Shown: one piece after another, positions 1-6,498 of the stretch
How the letters are laid out: every line of letters starts with the position of its first letter
Numbering within the stretch: position 1 is the first letter of the stretch
NCBI GenBank assembly: GCA_017437205.1
Contig: JAFSBP010000323.1
Coordinates: forward strand, 1-9,913
DNA length: 9,913 nucleotides
DNA from: Lachnospiraceae bacterium
Lineage (GTDB): Bacteria; Bacillota; Clostridia; Lachnospirales; Lachnospiraceae
Direction: 5' to 3'
Notes under the pieces: generated by a model
Told to the model about the DNA's origin: nothing
Databases searched by the model: none
Seen by the model: only the letters and a program-made list of their open reading frames with translations
Program-made: the position numbers and the translations under genes

Positions 1-278
1 GGCTGGATTTCACAGACACATTCCTTTGCCTGGTGACGTGTAGAGTAAATCAGGGCATCACAGATCTGATTCCAGATCAACCGGTAGGCGTAGGTCGAAA
101 AATTACCGCCCTTATCGGTAGCGGCCGCTTTACAAAGACCGATGCATCCAATTTGGAAAAGGTCATCGCGGGAATAGATTCCGAGCTGATAGGGTCCGTG
201 AACTTTATCGTTGATTACCTTGTGTACCAGACCGAGATTCTCTTCCACCTTTCTTTGAGCTTCGGCATTCAGTTTCAT
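1..278 (-). CDS. Sigma-70 family RNA polymerase sigma factor, 3' end cut by window edge
   Basis: The first 92 residues are visible; the stop lies beyond base 1. They match sigma-70 region 2: an N-terminal helix (AEAQRKVEENLGLVHKVI, residues 5-22), the core-binding region 2.2 (DDLFQIGCIGLCKAA, about 38-52), and the region 2.3/2.4 melting and -10 recognition helix (NFSTYAYRLIWNQICDAL, about 59-76). Such factors bind core RNA polymerase and direct it to specific promoters. The ATG is chosen because it overlaps the stop of the DUF3268 gene as ATGA and has an AAGGAGG site at 292-298. Translation should therefore be coupled to the zinc-finger gene. The gene lies behind the leader RNA at 774-1016, so its expression probably depends on read-through there. 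Region 4 (-35 recognition) cannot be seen, so I cannot say whether the factor is complete or which promoters it uses. The family call is sure; a role as the element's own regulator is inference. Confidence 0.9.
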   Translation of the reverse strand, partial: MKLNAEAQRKVEENLGLVHKVINDKVHGPYQLGIYSRDDLFQIGCIGLCKAAATDKGGNFSTYAYRLIWNQICDALIYSTRHQAKECVCEIQ

Positions 279-748
279 GAGGCTGCTGCACCTCCTTGGA
301 GGACTTGAATTCGAGGAATGGATTTCACCCTGCGAGATCTGTCCAATAGTTTACGGCTCTCCTCGATTACAAGCTTGCAGTAATACTCGCCGAGATGACC
401 AATGTGTGCCTCAGATAGTGGTGCGCAAATAATATCTGCAAGCCACTGATAGGCATCCTGCTTAGACATATAACCGGTGAGATGGAGCTGATCAAAATAA
501 TGATGAGCCGTTCTGCGCAGAGAACGAAGCTCATGATTCGCCATACTTCCTACCGGTATCTTGGTTCCGGCATGGACACGTACATAGGCATCGCACTCCG
601 GGTAGTGTGAACAGACGTAGAGCATGGTACCCTTTTGATTATCCTGATAGATTCCATCTGCACTGCGATACTGAACCGTACCACCGCAATACGGACAACG
701 CATTCCATCTGCGTTAAATCCCTTTCTCTTTTTCTTTTGCTTATTCAT
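275..748 (-). CDS. DUF3268 family zinc-finger protein
   Basis: This is a 157-residue protein with a lysine-rich start (KQKKKRKG), then a four-cysteine zinc-ribbon-like module: CPYC at residues 18-21, C46 and C52 (VCSHYPECDAYV). The pattern of CDAYV, then H-x-GT, then ELRSLRRTAHHYFDQL, then DAYQWLA and AHIG is how I recognise the zinc-finger-containing DUF3268 family. Members occur on phages and conjugative elements and have no established biochemical role; nucleic-acid binding is plausible but unproven. The ATG at 748 follows GGGAGG (760-765) with 11 bases between. Its stop overlaps the sigma factor start by four bases, so the two are co-translated. It is the first long gene after the promoter at 1023-1051 and the attenuator-like leader, so it is probably the direct target of that leader. 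It is likely cytoplasmic, with no membrane segments. Confidence 0.88.
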   Translation of the reverse strand: MNKQKKKRKGFNADGMRCPYCGGTVQYRSADGIYQDNQKGTMLYVCSHYPECDAYVRVHAGTKIPVGSMANHELRSLRRTAHHYFDQLHLTGYMSKQDAYQWLADIICAPLSEAHIGHLGEYYCKLVIEESRKLLDRSRRVKSIPRIQVLQGGAAAS

Positions 749-800
749 TTTTTAATCATCCTCCCTTCGTTTTAAAAAGAAAAAAAGCCGGAAGGTCTGC

Positions 801-863
801 AAAAAAACAAACAGAATCAAAGCGCTGGAGTTCTTGGTGTCTCATCCAGCAGATTGACTCTGT
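801..863 (-). terminator. Inner intrinsic terminator nested in the outer hairpin
   Basis: On the minus strand ACAGAGTCAA (863-854) pairs with TTGATTCTGT (820-811) over 10 positions, one of them G-U. Above it GCTGGA (850-845) pairs with TCCAGC (829-824). The 3' arm is followed by TTGTTTTTTT (810-801). This is a complete second terminator inside the loop of the outer one. Because it is made first, it would act before the outer one. Two nested terminators in one leader suggest tight shut-off, or two separately controlled steps. Confidence 0.7.
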
Positions 864-867
864 CCAT
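817..867 (-). CDS. Putative 16-residue leader peptide
   Basis: A short ORF starts with ATG at 867 and ends with TGA at 817-819, encoding MDRVNLLDETPRTPAL. A GGAAGG sequence (878-883) lies 10 bases upstream and could serve as ribosome binding site; it sits in the 5' arm of the outer terminator stem. The ORF runs through both arms of the inner terminator, so a ribosome translating or stalling on it would prevent that hairpin, as in ribosome-mediated attenuation. Codon repeats include Leu-Leu and two Thr-Pro pairs, but nothing as clear as a biosynthetic leader. An ORF of this size can arise by chance; its placement is the main support. Confidence 0.4.
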   Translation of the reverse strand: MDRVNLLDETPRTPAL

Positions 868-900
868 ATTAAAGCAGCCTTCCGGCTATTCTATTCAATT

Positions 901-1009
901 GACTTGCGCTATTGTGGATCCGCTCTGTGCGCGGTATCCGTAACGGTTCCTTAACTTCCCTGATTAAGTCTGACGCTTTTATCGCGTACCGAAAGCCTGA
1001 ACGCAAGTC
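901..1009 (-). ncRNA. Candidate structured cis-regulatory RNA (branched, riboswitch-like leader)
   Basis: In the transcript, GACTTGCG (1009-1002) and CGCAAGTC (908-901) form a perfect 8-bp closing stem around about 93 bases. Inside are three local hairpins. ACGC/GCGT (987-984 with 976-973) has a 7-base loop. CTTAA/TTAAG (968-964 with 954-950) has a 9-base loop. GGAT-A-CCGC/GCGGATCC (939-931 with 923-916) is 8 bp with one bulged A. A closing stem with several arms directly before an intrinsic terminator is the layout of a riboswitch or other sensory leader. I do not recognise a known class. I recall a published candidate called the DUF3268 RNA motif, found upstream of DUF3268 genes; this could be a member, but I cannot verify that from memory. 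Confidence 0.5.
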
Positions 1010-1022
1010 CTGCCACGATTAT

Positions 1023-1051
1023 AGTATAGCCGACACGAAACTAATTGTCAA
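1023..1051 (-). promoter_or_regulatory. Sigma-A type promoter for the leader RNA, zinc-finger gene and sigma factor
   Basis: The minus strand shows TTGACA (1051-1046), a 17-base spacer and TATACT (1028-1023): a perfect -35, optimal spacing and one mismatch in the -10. Transcription would start near 1016. The bases upstream (about 1060-1085) are very A/T-rich, which would suit an UP element. The promoter lies downstream of the broken membrane-protein gene, so the zinc-finger/sigma pair has its own transcription start, with a leader of about 265 bases. Confidence 0.85.
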
Positions 1052-1061
1052 GCAAATCGGG

Positions 1062-1084
1062 ATTGTTTATAATTTTTTAACAAT
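1062..1084. repeat. Short inverted repeat just upstream of the -35 box
   Basis: ATTGTT (1062-1067) and AACAAT (1079-1084) form a 6-bp inverted repeat around an A/T-rich 11-base spacer, ending about 10 bases upstream of the -35 hexamer. It could be a regulator site or just part of an A/T-rich promoter upstream region. Confidence 0.25.
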
Positions 1085-1099
1085 AATTACATTCCCCAC

Positions 1100-1123
1100 G
1101 CTTTGATTTCGTTTCATCAGAGC
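1100..1123 (-). terminator. Weak hairpin after the membrane-protein reading frame
   Basis: On the minus strand GCTCTGAT (1123-1116) can pair with ATCAAAGC (1107-1100), with one C-A mismatch and an 8-base loop, starting two bases after the final stop codon. No T-tract follows, so it is at best a weak or factor-assisted terminator or an mRNA 3'-end hairpin. Confidence 0.2.
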
Positions 1124-1124
1124 A

Positions 1125-1688
1125 TCACTCATCCTCGTCATCCTCATATCCAACATGCACATGCTGCTTTTGCTTCTTCACCTGCATGATGATCAGGATA
1201 CTTACCGAAATCAGCATCCCACCGCCAAACATGAATAGATGCTTGATCGGAATGCCTAAAGCGGTATCCGCCTGCTCATCCGCTTCATTATGCGTAGTAT
1301 CTTCTGCTGTCTCACTCTTCTCATCCTCCTCCGTGGCAGGAACTTGCGTCGTTTCACTTATACTTTATGTGTCTTCCGGTTTGGGAACCGGAACCGTGGA
1401 CTTTAAGCACGTCAACTGATACTGTGTGCTTCCGCCGATCTCTAAGCGCAGCACCCCGTCTTTTCCAACAACCACCGTACCGGGATACAGTCCTGCATCT
1501 GTCTTTAACTGAAACTCAACCCCCGCCCAGTCTGTTCCCAATTGGATCTCTAACTGCTCCGGCTCTATGAGTTTCAGTTCATCTCCATCGGTTCCCTGCT
1601 TCCCCTGTGCTGACACTTGTACCGGAAAGCAAAGGATACACAGAAGAGAAATCAACAGTGCTATCGCTTTCACTTGTCTTGCCTTCAT
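1125..1688 (-). pseudogene. Signal-peptide, membrane-anchored surface protein split by an in-frame stop
   Basis: The first part (1688-1365, 107 residues) has a classic signal peptide: positive start, hydrophobic core (AIALLISLLCILCFPV), likely cleavage after VSA at residue 27. A small domain ending in a proline/acidic linker (PVPKPEDT) follows, then TAA at 1367-1365. The same frame stays open for 79 more codons to TGA at 1127-1125. That part encodes a Ser/Thr/Glu/Asp-rich stalk, a membrane segment (HLFMFGGGMLISVSILIIM), a basic stop-transfer sequence (KKQKQ) and an acidic tail (GYEDDEDE). Together they make a coherent type I membrane protein of about 187 residues, so the TAA probably replaced a sense codon such as CAA, GAA or AAA. 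No good start follows the stop, so as it stands only a secreted 107-residue fragment lacking the anchor would be made. An AGGAGG site (1695-1700) supports the ATG at 1688. I do not recognise the family; a cell-surface role in mating is inferred from position only. Confidence 0.7.
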
Positions 1689-1734
1689 CGAATTCCTCCT
1701 ATCTCATGTCTCCGTAAATGAATGATACCACGAT

Positions 1735-2148
1735 TTACCCTGTAAGCCGAATGATACCTTGGTTCGCCTCATCCACGCAGCGGTTCAGTATCTCAAAAAA
1801 CCGCTCTGCCGTAAGCTCAGTATCCAGCCAATTTGCTGCGCGGTAGAAATAGCATCCCATCTCATCATTGATGGCATGGCTGCCCAGAATGCTTCTTAAA
1901 TTCAGTTCGTTGATGATCTGACGTTGCCGGGAGCTGCTTCGTTTCGCTAAAGCTTTTGCAAGGCAGATGACCATCAGTGGATGCACCTCACTGAATGAGA
2001 TGTGCAGATAGTATTCCTGATACGTACTCATTACAGTATTCTCATTCCGTGCCTCTATCTGAAGATTCTGGTGAATCATCTCCCATGCCCGAGTAGCCAG
2101 GTATTTTCTTCGCTTCAACTCGGTCTGAGGTAGACTATTTTCCTGCAT
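1735..2148 (-). CDS. YbjN-like small protein of unknown function
   Basis: This 137-residue soluble protein has no membrane segments or signal peptide. After a basic, helical start (LKRRKYLATRAWEMIH) come strand-like stretches (NTVMSTYQEYYLHISF, about 37-52), an INELN helix (79-83), GCYFYRAANW (98-107) and a final helix (TAERFFEILNRCVDEANQ). The order of a sheet, an x-x-LN helix, a strand ending in an aromatic residue, then ELTAERFFEIL resembles the YbjN / type III secretion chaperone-like fold. That resemblance is by eye, and the role of such proteins on mobile elements is not established; binding a partner protein would fit the fold. The ATG at 2148 has an AGGAGA site (2155-2160). The gene starts 15 bases after the S1-protein stop and is clearly in the same operon. 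Confidence 0.6.
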   Translation of the reverse strand: MQENSLPQTELKRRKYLATRAWEMIHQNLQIEARNENTVMSTYQEYYLHISFSEVHPLMVICLAKALAKRSSSRQRQIINELNLRSILGSHAINDEMGCYFYRAANWLDTELTAERFFEILNRCVDEANQGIIRLTG

Positions 2149-2163
2149 ATCGCTTCTCCTTCT

Positions 2164-3459
2164 TTACCGCGGCATTGCGATGTGCGTAATTGCACCCCAT
2201 ATCCGGTTGGTTTCATGGTTGATTCCCAGGATTCGGACAGTGGCCCTTGCTCCTCTGGGAGGTCGTCCCCGCTTTGGATAACTGCAGAGGCAATCGATCC
2301 CGCCATCGAGAGCAACAAAGACACCATTTTCATCCACCATACTGACTGTACCGACATAGCGGTTTCCGATCGAATATTTCCGCAGTGCCTTCTCATACGG
2401 ATTTTCTGCCGCCTGCTTAACCGATGCAGAGACTTTCAGGTTATTTCTGTCACTGCGATCCACCTCCAACACCTTTACCAGTATCCGTTGACCGGGTTGG
2501 AAGTAAGCTGCTGCGTCCATCCACCTCTGGTAGCTCAGTTCTCTTAACGGAATATAGATCTCCAGACCGAACAGATCAATAAAAATGCCGGCACGGATGA
2601 CGGATACGATCCTTGCTTCAGCACAGACTCCCGCGTAGATCAAGTAGTTCCCTGACCGGTCAGTGCCCTGATAAAACTCCTTTCGTCTGGCTCGCATCGC
2701 TTCCAGACGGCTTCCCACAGCTAACCCGGTCTGAGGATCAATTCCTTTGATGATGTAATCCACTTCTGCCCCCAGCCGCTTGGTTAGCATATAGTGAAGC
2801 ACGTCGCCAAGGCTTCGCCCTCTCAGGTCGGCAGGAGGCTCAACCGCTTCCTCCGAAGGAATGATGACTTTGAACTCACCATGATATAGGACTGCGAAGG
2901 AACGGTTCGGGTTATCTGACGACCGTTCTACGCCTTGGATGGTTCCGGTAAGGATACGCCCGGTCTTTTGCGACTCAATTAAGTCCAAAAGATCGTTCTG
3001 CGCTTTATCTGCTTCGGTTTCGACGGTCGGCCGGTCGTCAATGGACAGAACAGAAATTGTCGGTCTGGTGTAAGCACGCTTTTTTGATTGTTTGGGCCGA
3101 TCCACGGCGCCGCCTTCTTTTGAATTCTCACCTGGAACAGTCTCTGTATCAGACTGAGATGAATGATTATTATCTTCACCATCTGTTGCAGTGCTCTTCT
3201 TCCGGCCGCGGCGCTTTTTTGCTGATTCCGGATCAGTCTGGGGTAAATCAGAATCCCGGGGCGGACCCATTGATCCGGGCACTGAAGCGGTGCCGCATTC
3301 TTCTGCGTCCGTTTCAGTCTGGTGTACTGAAGGATTTTCTTTGATTACTGCAGGATCTTCCTCCCTGAGGGCTTGGCCCAGGTCAGGGCTCATCTCAGTC
3401 TGAGACTCACGAGCTTCTAAGCTTTCGTCTTTGAGTAGATTCTCTTGATTTGTTGACAT
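2164..3459 (-). CDS. S1-domain RNA-binding-like protein with a long disordered N-terminal arm
   Basis: The 431-residue protein has two parts. Residues 1 to about 130 are low-complexity, rich in Glu, Ser, Thr and Pro, with a basic patch KKRRGRKKS (81-89) like an AT-hook or nucleic-acid-binding tail. Residues from about 165 hold OB-fold, S1-like repeats. The first (about 165-255, GRILTGTIQGVERS) is divergent. The second (about 278-348, EARIVSVIRAGIFIDLFGLE, then IPLREL) and third (about 363-425, GNRYVGTVSMVDENGVFVAL) are clearer. Ribosomal protein S1 and its relatives bind single-stranded RNA through such domains. Here the gene directly follows the coupling-protein gene, 20 bases after its stop, so its partner may be element mRNA or the single-stranded DNA of transfer; this is inference. 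The ATG at 3459 has an AGGAGG site (3468-3473) eight bases upstream. Confidence 0.8.
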   Translation of the reverse strand: MSTNQENLLKDESLEARESQTEMSPDLGQALREEDPAVIKENPSVHQTETDAEECGTASVPGSMGPPRDSDLPQTDPESAKKRRGRKKSTATDGEDNNHSSQSDTETVPGENSKEGGAVDRPKQSKKRAYTRPTISVLSIDDRPTVETEADKAQNDLLDLIESQKTGRILTGTIQGVERSSDNPNRSFAVLYHGEFKVIIPSEEAVEPPADLRGRSLGDVLHYMLTKRLGAEVDYIIKGIDPQTGLAVGSRLEAMRARRKEFYQGTDRSGNYLIYAGVCAEARIVSVIRAGIFIDLFGLEIYIPLRELSYQRWMDAAAYFQPGQRILVKVLEVDRSDRNNLKVSASVKQAAENPYEKALRKYSIGNRYVGTVSMVDENGVFVALDGGIDCLCSYPKRGRPPRGARATVRILGINHETNRIWGAITHIAMPR

Positions 3460-3479
3460 GTGTAATGCCTCCTTTTTGA

Positions 3480-5342
3480 TTAAAATTCAGTCGGCGGTTT
3501 TGCCGAACTGTATAAGCTTTTCCTTCGGATTGTTTTTTGCTCCGACTTATCTTCCGTATCAGACTCAGTTTGTGTCAAAACGGTCAGGTCCTGATCAGGC
3601 CAATACGCATAAACCGACGTCTTTTTGATCCGTCTTGCCATGGGATGTCTTGTGTAATCCAGTTTGTTTAGCTTAAGAATGTTATGACCGCGGACGATAC
3701 AGAGCATCTCATCATTGGGAAGCCTTAAAACCTCATCCGGGGTCAGTACCCTCCTGCGTCCCTGCGCCTCAGTATGACGGTACTGGGGGATCACCTGAGC
3801 CATGGCAATCGTCTGACGGACCGTCATGGTTGAGTTTACCTGTACTGACATATCTCCGGATCTGGCAGAGATATACTCCGCTGTGACATCATCGGTACAG
3901 CCGAGCATCAGCTGGATGTCACAGTTGCCGATGATTTCGGACCACAGGTTCTTCGGGTACCGGTTCTGAAGCTGGCCAAGGCTCTGTACCGCCAGCATTA
4001 CGCGGATATCTCTCGATCTGACGACAGAGAGCGACCGGGCAAAATCGGAGCCGTCCTCAGCACCGCCGATACGTCCAACATTATTAAATTCATCCAGGAT
4101 CAGGTTAACGGGCACATCGCAGCGGCCGTCCGGTCTGGTGTCCGCATACCGGGTCAGTCTGATGAACAGGAAAGAAAAAAAGAGCGATGATAAGAAGGCC
4201 ATCGTCGCATCCTGATCGCTCAGTATGATATAATAAATGCTCTTCTGTCTGGCGGGTGCTGTCAGATCAATGTCCGATCTGCTGGTGATTCTCTGGACCG
4301 CGTGGTTTTGCAGCACCTGGAGGCGGGTTCCCAAACCCAGTATGATCCCGGATTTCACCGTATCACTAGACTGGGAAAACAGATTAAAGGGTGCACGTGC
4401 CGGATGGTCCCTCGGAAGCTTATCAAAGATCGCCGTAAGCTGACGCTCTGTGTTCTGCGTAAGCAGCTGATATACCGCAGATAAATGCTTCATCTCCGGG
4501 CTTCTGGCTCTGTCCTGGTCTACCAGTAAAATGAGCGCCTTCAGTAGATTCCCTTCACCATTGTCCCAGAAGTGATCTCCCTTACCGGAACTGGTGTTAC
4601 CGATGATGACGTTGGTCAGTACCTGTGCCATCAGGGTATCGCCGTTTAGGTCTGACATACAGTTCCATGAGTCACCGTGTTCCGGGGTAACGAGATTATA
4701 GATCTTCACCTCATAGCCGGCTTTTCGATACAGCTCTGAAGTATCAGCATACATTTCACCCTTACTATCAGTTACAATGACTGACTCGCCGCGCTTGAGT
4801 GCCTGAAACAGAGCGTTGCGTATGATGGCTCTGGACTTCATCGTACCGGATGCGCCAAAGACGGCAATGTGGCGGTTCAGTCTGGTATCCTCCGGCATAC
4901 AGACCGCTTTTCCTTTGTACTCACCGATGATCGTGCCCTTAGCACTTGAAACCGGTGAGATCTCCAGCACTTCTCTCATCTCTTTTTCATCCATCCATGA
5001 TGCGGTACCGTAAATCCCCGATTTACTTCTGGCAAATCCTCTTGGGTCATACTCTTTGCTGTCAAACTTATCGTGAAGCTTCACATATGCAAAAATACCA
5101 GCAATTACAACCAGAATGATCAGCATTCCTTTGATTCCGTTTGCGGTAAAAGCACGCGGGAAACATACCCATGGATTCCAACTGACCGGCTGCATGGATG
5201 CCTGACCGGAAAAACCATCTGAGTTCATCCATGCCATATAGTTGGTAAGTAACTGGGACATCATTCCGCCCAGATAAAAAAGCCCGGCGCATCCCAGTAT
5301 GACAGCAGCCGCAATCGCTGCAGATCGTCGTTTATCGTTCAA
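3480..5342 (-). CDS. VirD4/TraG-type coupling protein (conjugative ATPase)
   Basis: Type IV coupling proteins are inner-membrane ATPases that bring the relaxase-DNA complex to the secretion channel. Two N-terminal membrane segments are visible (AAIAAAVILGCAGLFYL and MLIILVVIAGIFAYV), then a Walker A (GASGTMKS, residues 163-170, bases about 4833-4856) and a Walker B (NLILDEFNNVG, bases about 4073-4105). VTDSKGEMY, the AVQSLGQLQ stretch and the late LGCTDDVTAEYIS region are also typical of the TraG/VirD4 family. I place the start at TTG 5342-5340 because GGAGGG (5349-5354) lies six bases upstream. A TTG at 5378 would add 12 residues but has no ribosome binding site. The chosen start gives 620 residues, within the normal range, and overlaps the upstream gene by 11 bases. 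The Walker A has Met before the Lys (GTMKS) rather than the common Gly. The family call is sure. Confidence 0.95.
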   Translation of the reverse strand: MNDKRRSAAIAAAVILGCAGLFYLGGMMSQLLTNYMAWMNSDGFSGQASMQPVSWNPWVCFPRAFTANGIKGMLIILVVIAGIFAYVKLHDKFDSKEYDPRGFARSKSGIYGTASWMDEKEMREVLEISPVSSAKGTIIGEYKGKAVCMPEDTRLNRHIAVFGASGTMKSRAIIRNALFQALKRGESVIVTDSKGEMYADTSELYRKAGYEVKIYNLVTPEHGDSWNCMSDLNGDTLMAQVLTNVIIGNTSSGKGDHFWDNGEGNLLKALILLVDQDRARSPEMKHLSAVYQLLTQNTERQLTAIFDKLPRDHPARAPFNLFSQSSDTVKSGIILGLGTRLQVLQNHAVQRITSRSDIDLTAPARQKSIYYIILSDQDATMAFLSSLFFSFLFIRLTRYADTRPDGRCDVPVNLILDEFNNVGRIGGAEDGSDFARSLSVVRSRDIRVMLAVQSLGQLQNRYPKNLWSEIIGNCDIQLMLGCTDDVTAEYISARSGDMSVQVNSTMTVRQTIAMAQVIPQYRHTEAQGRRRVLTPDEVLRLPNDEMLCIVRGHNILKLNKLDYTRHPMARRIKKTSVYAYWPDQDLTVLTQTESDTEDKSEQKTIRRKSLYSSAKPPTEF

Positions 5343-6486
5343 GCAGATCCCTCCGTTCTGGGCAAAGTTCTTGCTCAATTAAGTCCATGTCGATAATCTT
5401 GATGGTCACTAACCCGCCCATGTACTCGTTTATCAGTGACACCTGGTAGGGGAAACACAGCACCTCAAACCTGCCGGTCTGAGCTATTATGGCTTCCTTG
5501 AACCGAACCAGTCTTGCAAGGTCGCCATCCAGATGCGAAAACACATAAACACCATTAAGATAGGCATCGTATTCAAACATTCCCTGATGATAAGCCCGGG
5601 CCTCCGGTTCAAAGAGAAGCTCAAGGAATTTTTCTTTCCAGTCTGGGACGGTGATGAGTCTCATCTGTCGGATACCGGATTCGTTCATGGGAATATAATG
5701 AATATGACGGTAGATCGAGTCAAAACGGAACTCTCTCCTCGCACTCTTGTCTGATTCGAACAGCGTCCTCAGGGCGATTTCCTCAGACTGACCCAGTAAA
5801 AGAGCTGTATCGACCGACGATTCGCCGGCATTCATGCGTGCTAGATCAATCAAGCTGTACAATGTCTTAAATTCTCCCATACCTGACCACTTCATGACCG
5901 CATCACGGGTGTTATAAACGGCGTAACAACACTTTCCAACAAACACAGCACCGACCATCCGGGTGAACATCGTTTTGTTCAGTTCATCAGCGCTCACCTT
6001 CTTTATCTCCTTCGCCAGATACATCACCGCGTGTTCCGGTATGACAGAGAGCAGCTCTTTGTTTTGAAGATGCGGCAGATAATACGGTCTGGCTTCTATC
6101 CCGGCACGAAGACATAATGCCGCCGCTTCTGCAACACGGTGGTTTCGTTCCCAGTGTGATGCATCCCCCGAAAAACGGTGGTTCCGGAATGCCTCCAGAT
6201 AATACCGGTGTGCATCCGGGTGAATCCATTCCAGTATGGGGAGTGCTCCCTTGTAAAGACGGATAGTTTTATTTGTGCCCTTGCCGGATACACTGAAGAG
6301 CCGGCAAGTCATGTTGGCACCGGTCATCGCATTGTGAATGGTTTCCTGAACAGTCAGTCTACGGATGAGCGCCTTTAAAACCCGTTCATTTCCGAGCAGA
6401 TGAAGCGAACGCATGGGAAACTCACCGACGCTTGACAACATCGTGATGAGCTGCCAGACCTGACTGCCGGGACGAAAACTGATCAT
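5332..6486 (-). CDS. Winged-helix protein resembling the replication-relaxation type
   Basis: This 384-residue cytoplasmic protein has no membrane segments. Residues about 8-90 read as a winged helix: helices QVWQLITMLSSVGEFPM and NERVLKALIRRLTVQETI, then a wing with strands MTCRLFSVSG and KTIRLYKG. A helical part follows (HWERNHRVAEAAALCLRAGI, 111-130) and a mixed alpha/beta C-terminal half. The N-terminal helix-turn-helix plus a following H-x4-H helix is reminiscent of replication-relaxation proteins found on Gram-positive plasmids and ICEs, but the similarity is weak and no catalytic motif is visible. The ATG at 6486 has AAGGTG (6495-6500) eight bases upstream. The gene ends inside the start of the coupling-protein gene, so the two are translationally coupled. 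Binding of transfer-origin or regulatory DNA is a reasonable guess, not shown by the sequence. Confidence 0.6.
   Translation of the reverse strand: MISFRPGSQVWQLITMLSSVGEFPMRSLHLLGNERVLKALIRRLTVQETIHNAMTGANMTCRLFSVSGKGTNKTIRLYKGALPILEWIHPDAHRYYLEAFRNHRFSGDASHWERNHRVAEAAALCLRAGIEARPYYLPHLQNKELLSVIPEHAVMYLAKEIKKVSADELNKTMFTRMVGAVFVGKCCYAVYNTRDAVMKWSGMGEFKTLYSLIDLARMNAGESSVDTALLLGQSEEIALRTLFESDKSARREFRFDSIYRHIHYIPMNESGIRQMRLITVPDWKEKFLELLFEPEARAYHQGMFEYDAYLNGVYVFSHLDGDLARLVRFKEAIIAQTGRFEVLCFPYQVSLINEYMGGLVTIKIIDMDLIEQELCPERRDLLER
5340..5354 (-). promoter_or_regulatory. Ribosome binding site that sets a TTG start for the coupling protein
   Basis: GGAGGG (5354-5349) stands six bases from TTG (5342-5340). 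The only other in-frame candidate nearby, TTG at 5378, has no Shine-Dalgarno sequence. The site lies inside the last codons of the upstream winged-helix gene. Confidence 0.75.
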
Positions 6487-6498
6487 CGCGTCAGCACC

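Larger units (their letters stand above)
774..887 (-). terminator. Outer intrinsic terminator of the leader, upstream of the zinc-finger gene
   Basis: Read on the minus strand, AGCCGGAAGG (887-878) plus CTGC (877-874) pairs with GCAG (800-797) plus CCTTCCGGCT (795-786), with a single bulged A at 796. That gives 14 base pairs. The 3' arm runs directly into a T-tract (786-774, seven T, one C, five T), as in a Rho-independent terminator. The loop of about 73 bases is unusually long and contains a second terminator and a 16-codon ORF. The terminator lies 25 bases before the zinc-finger start codon, on the same transcript as the promoter at 1023-1051. It would therefore stop transcription before the gene unless it is prevented from forming. 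Confidence 0.8.

Noticed and set aside
33..308. Open frame of 91 codons on the plus strand
   Set aside because: It is antisense to the sigma factor, whose region 2 is clear, and has no ribosome binding site or recognisable product.
786..887. The 102-base inverted-repeat unit as a small transposon (MITE) or integron attC site
   Set aside because: No target-site duplication or core-site motifs are visible, while T-tracts after both stems fit terminators well.
1365..1367. Programmed stop-codon read-through or selenocysteine/pyrrolysine decoding
   Set aside because: The codon is TAA, not TGA or TAG, and I see no read-through context after it; a nonsense change is simpler.
2115..2396. 93-codon minus-strand frame across the S1/YbjN-like junction
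   Set aside because: It is out of frame with two clear genes, each with its own ribosome binding site, and shows no protein-like pattern.
5340..5378. Longer coupling protein starting at TTG 5378
   Set aside because: No Shine-Dalgarno sequence precedes it, while TTG 5342 has GGAGGG six bases upstream.
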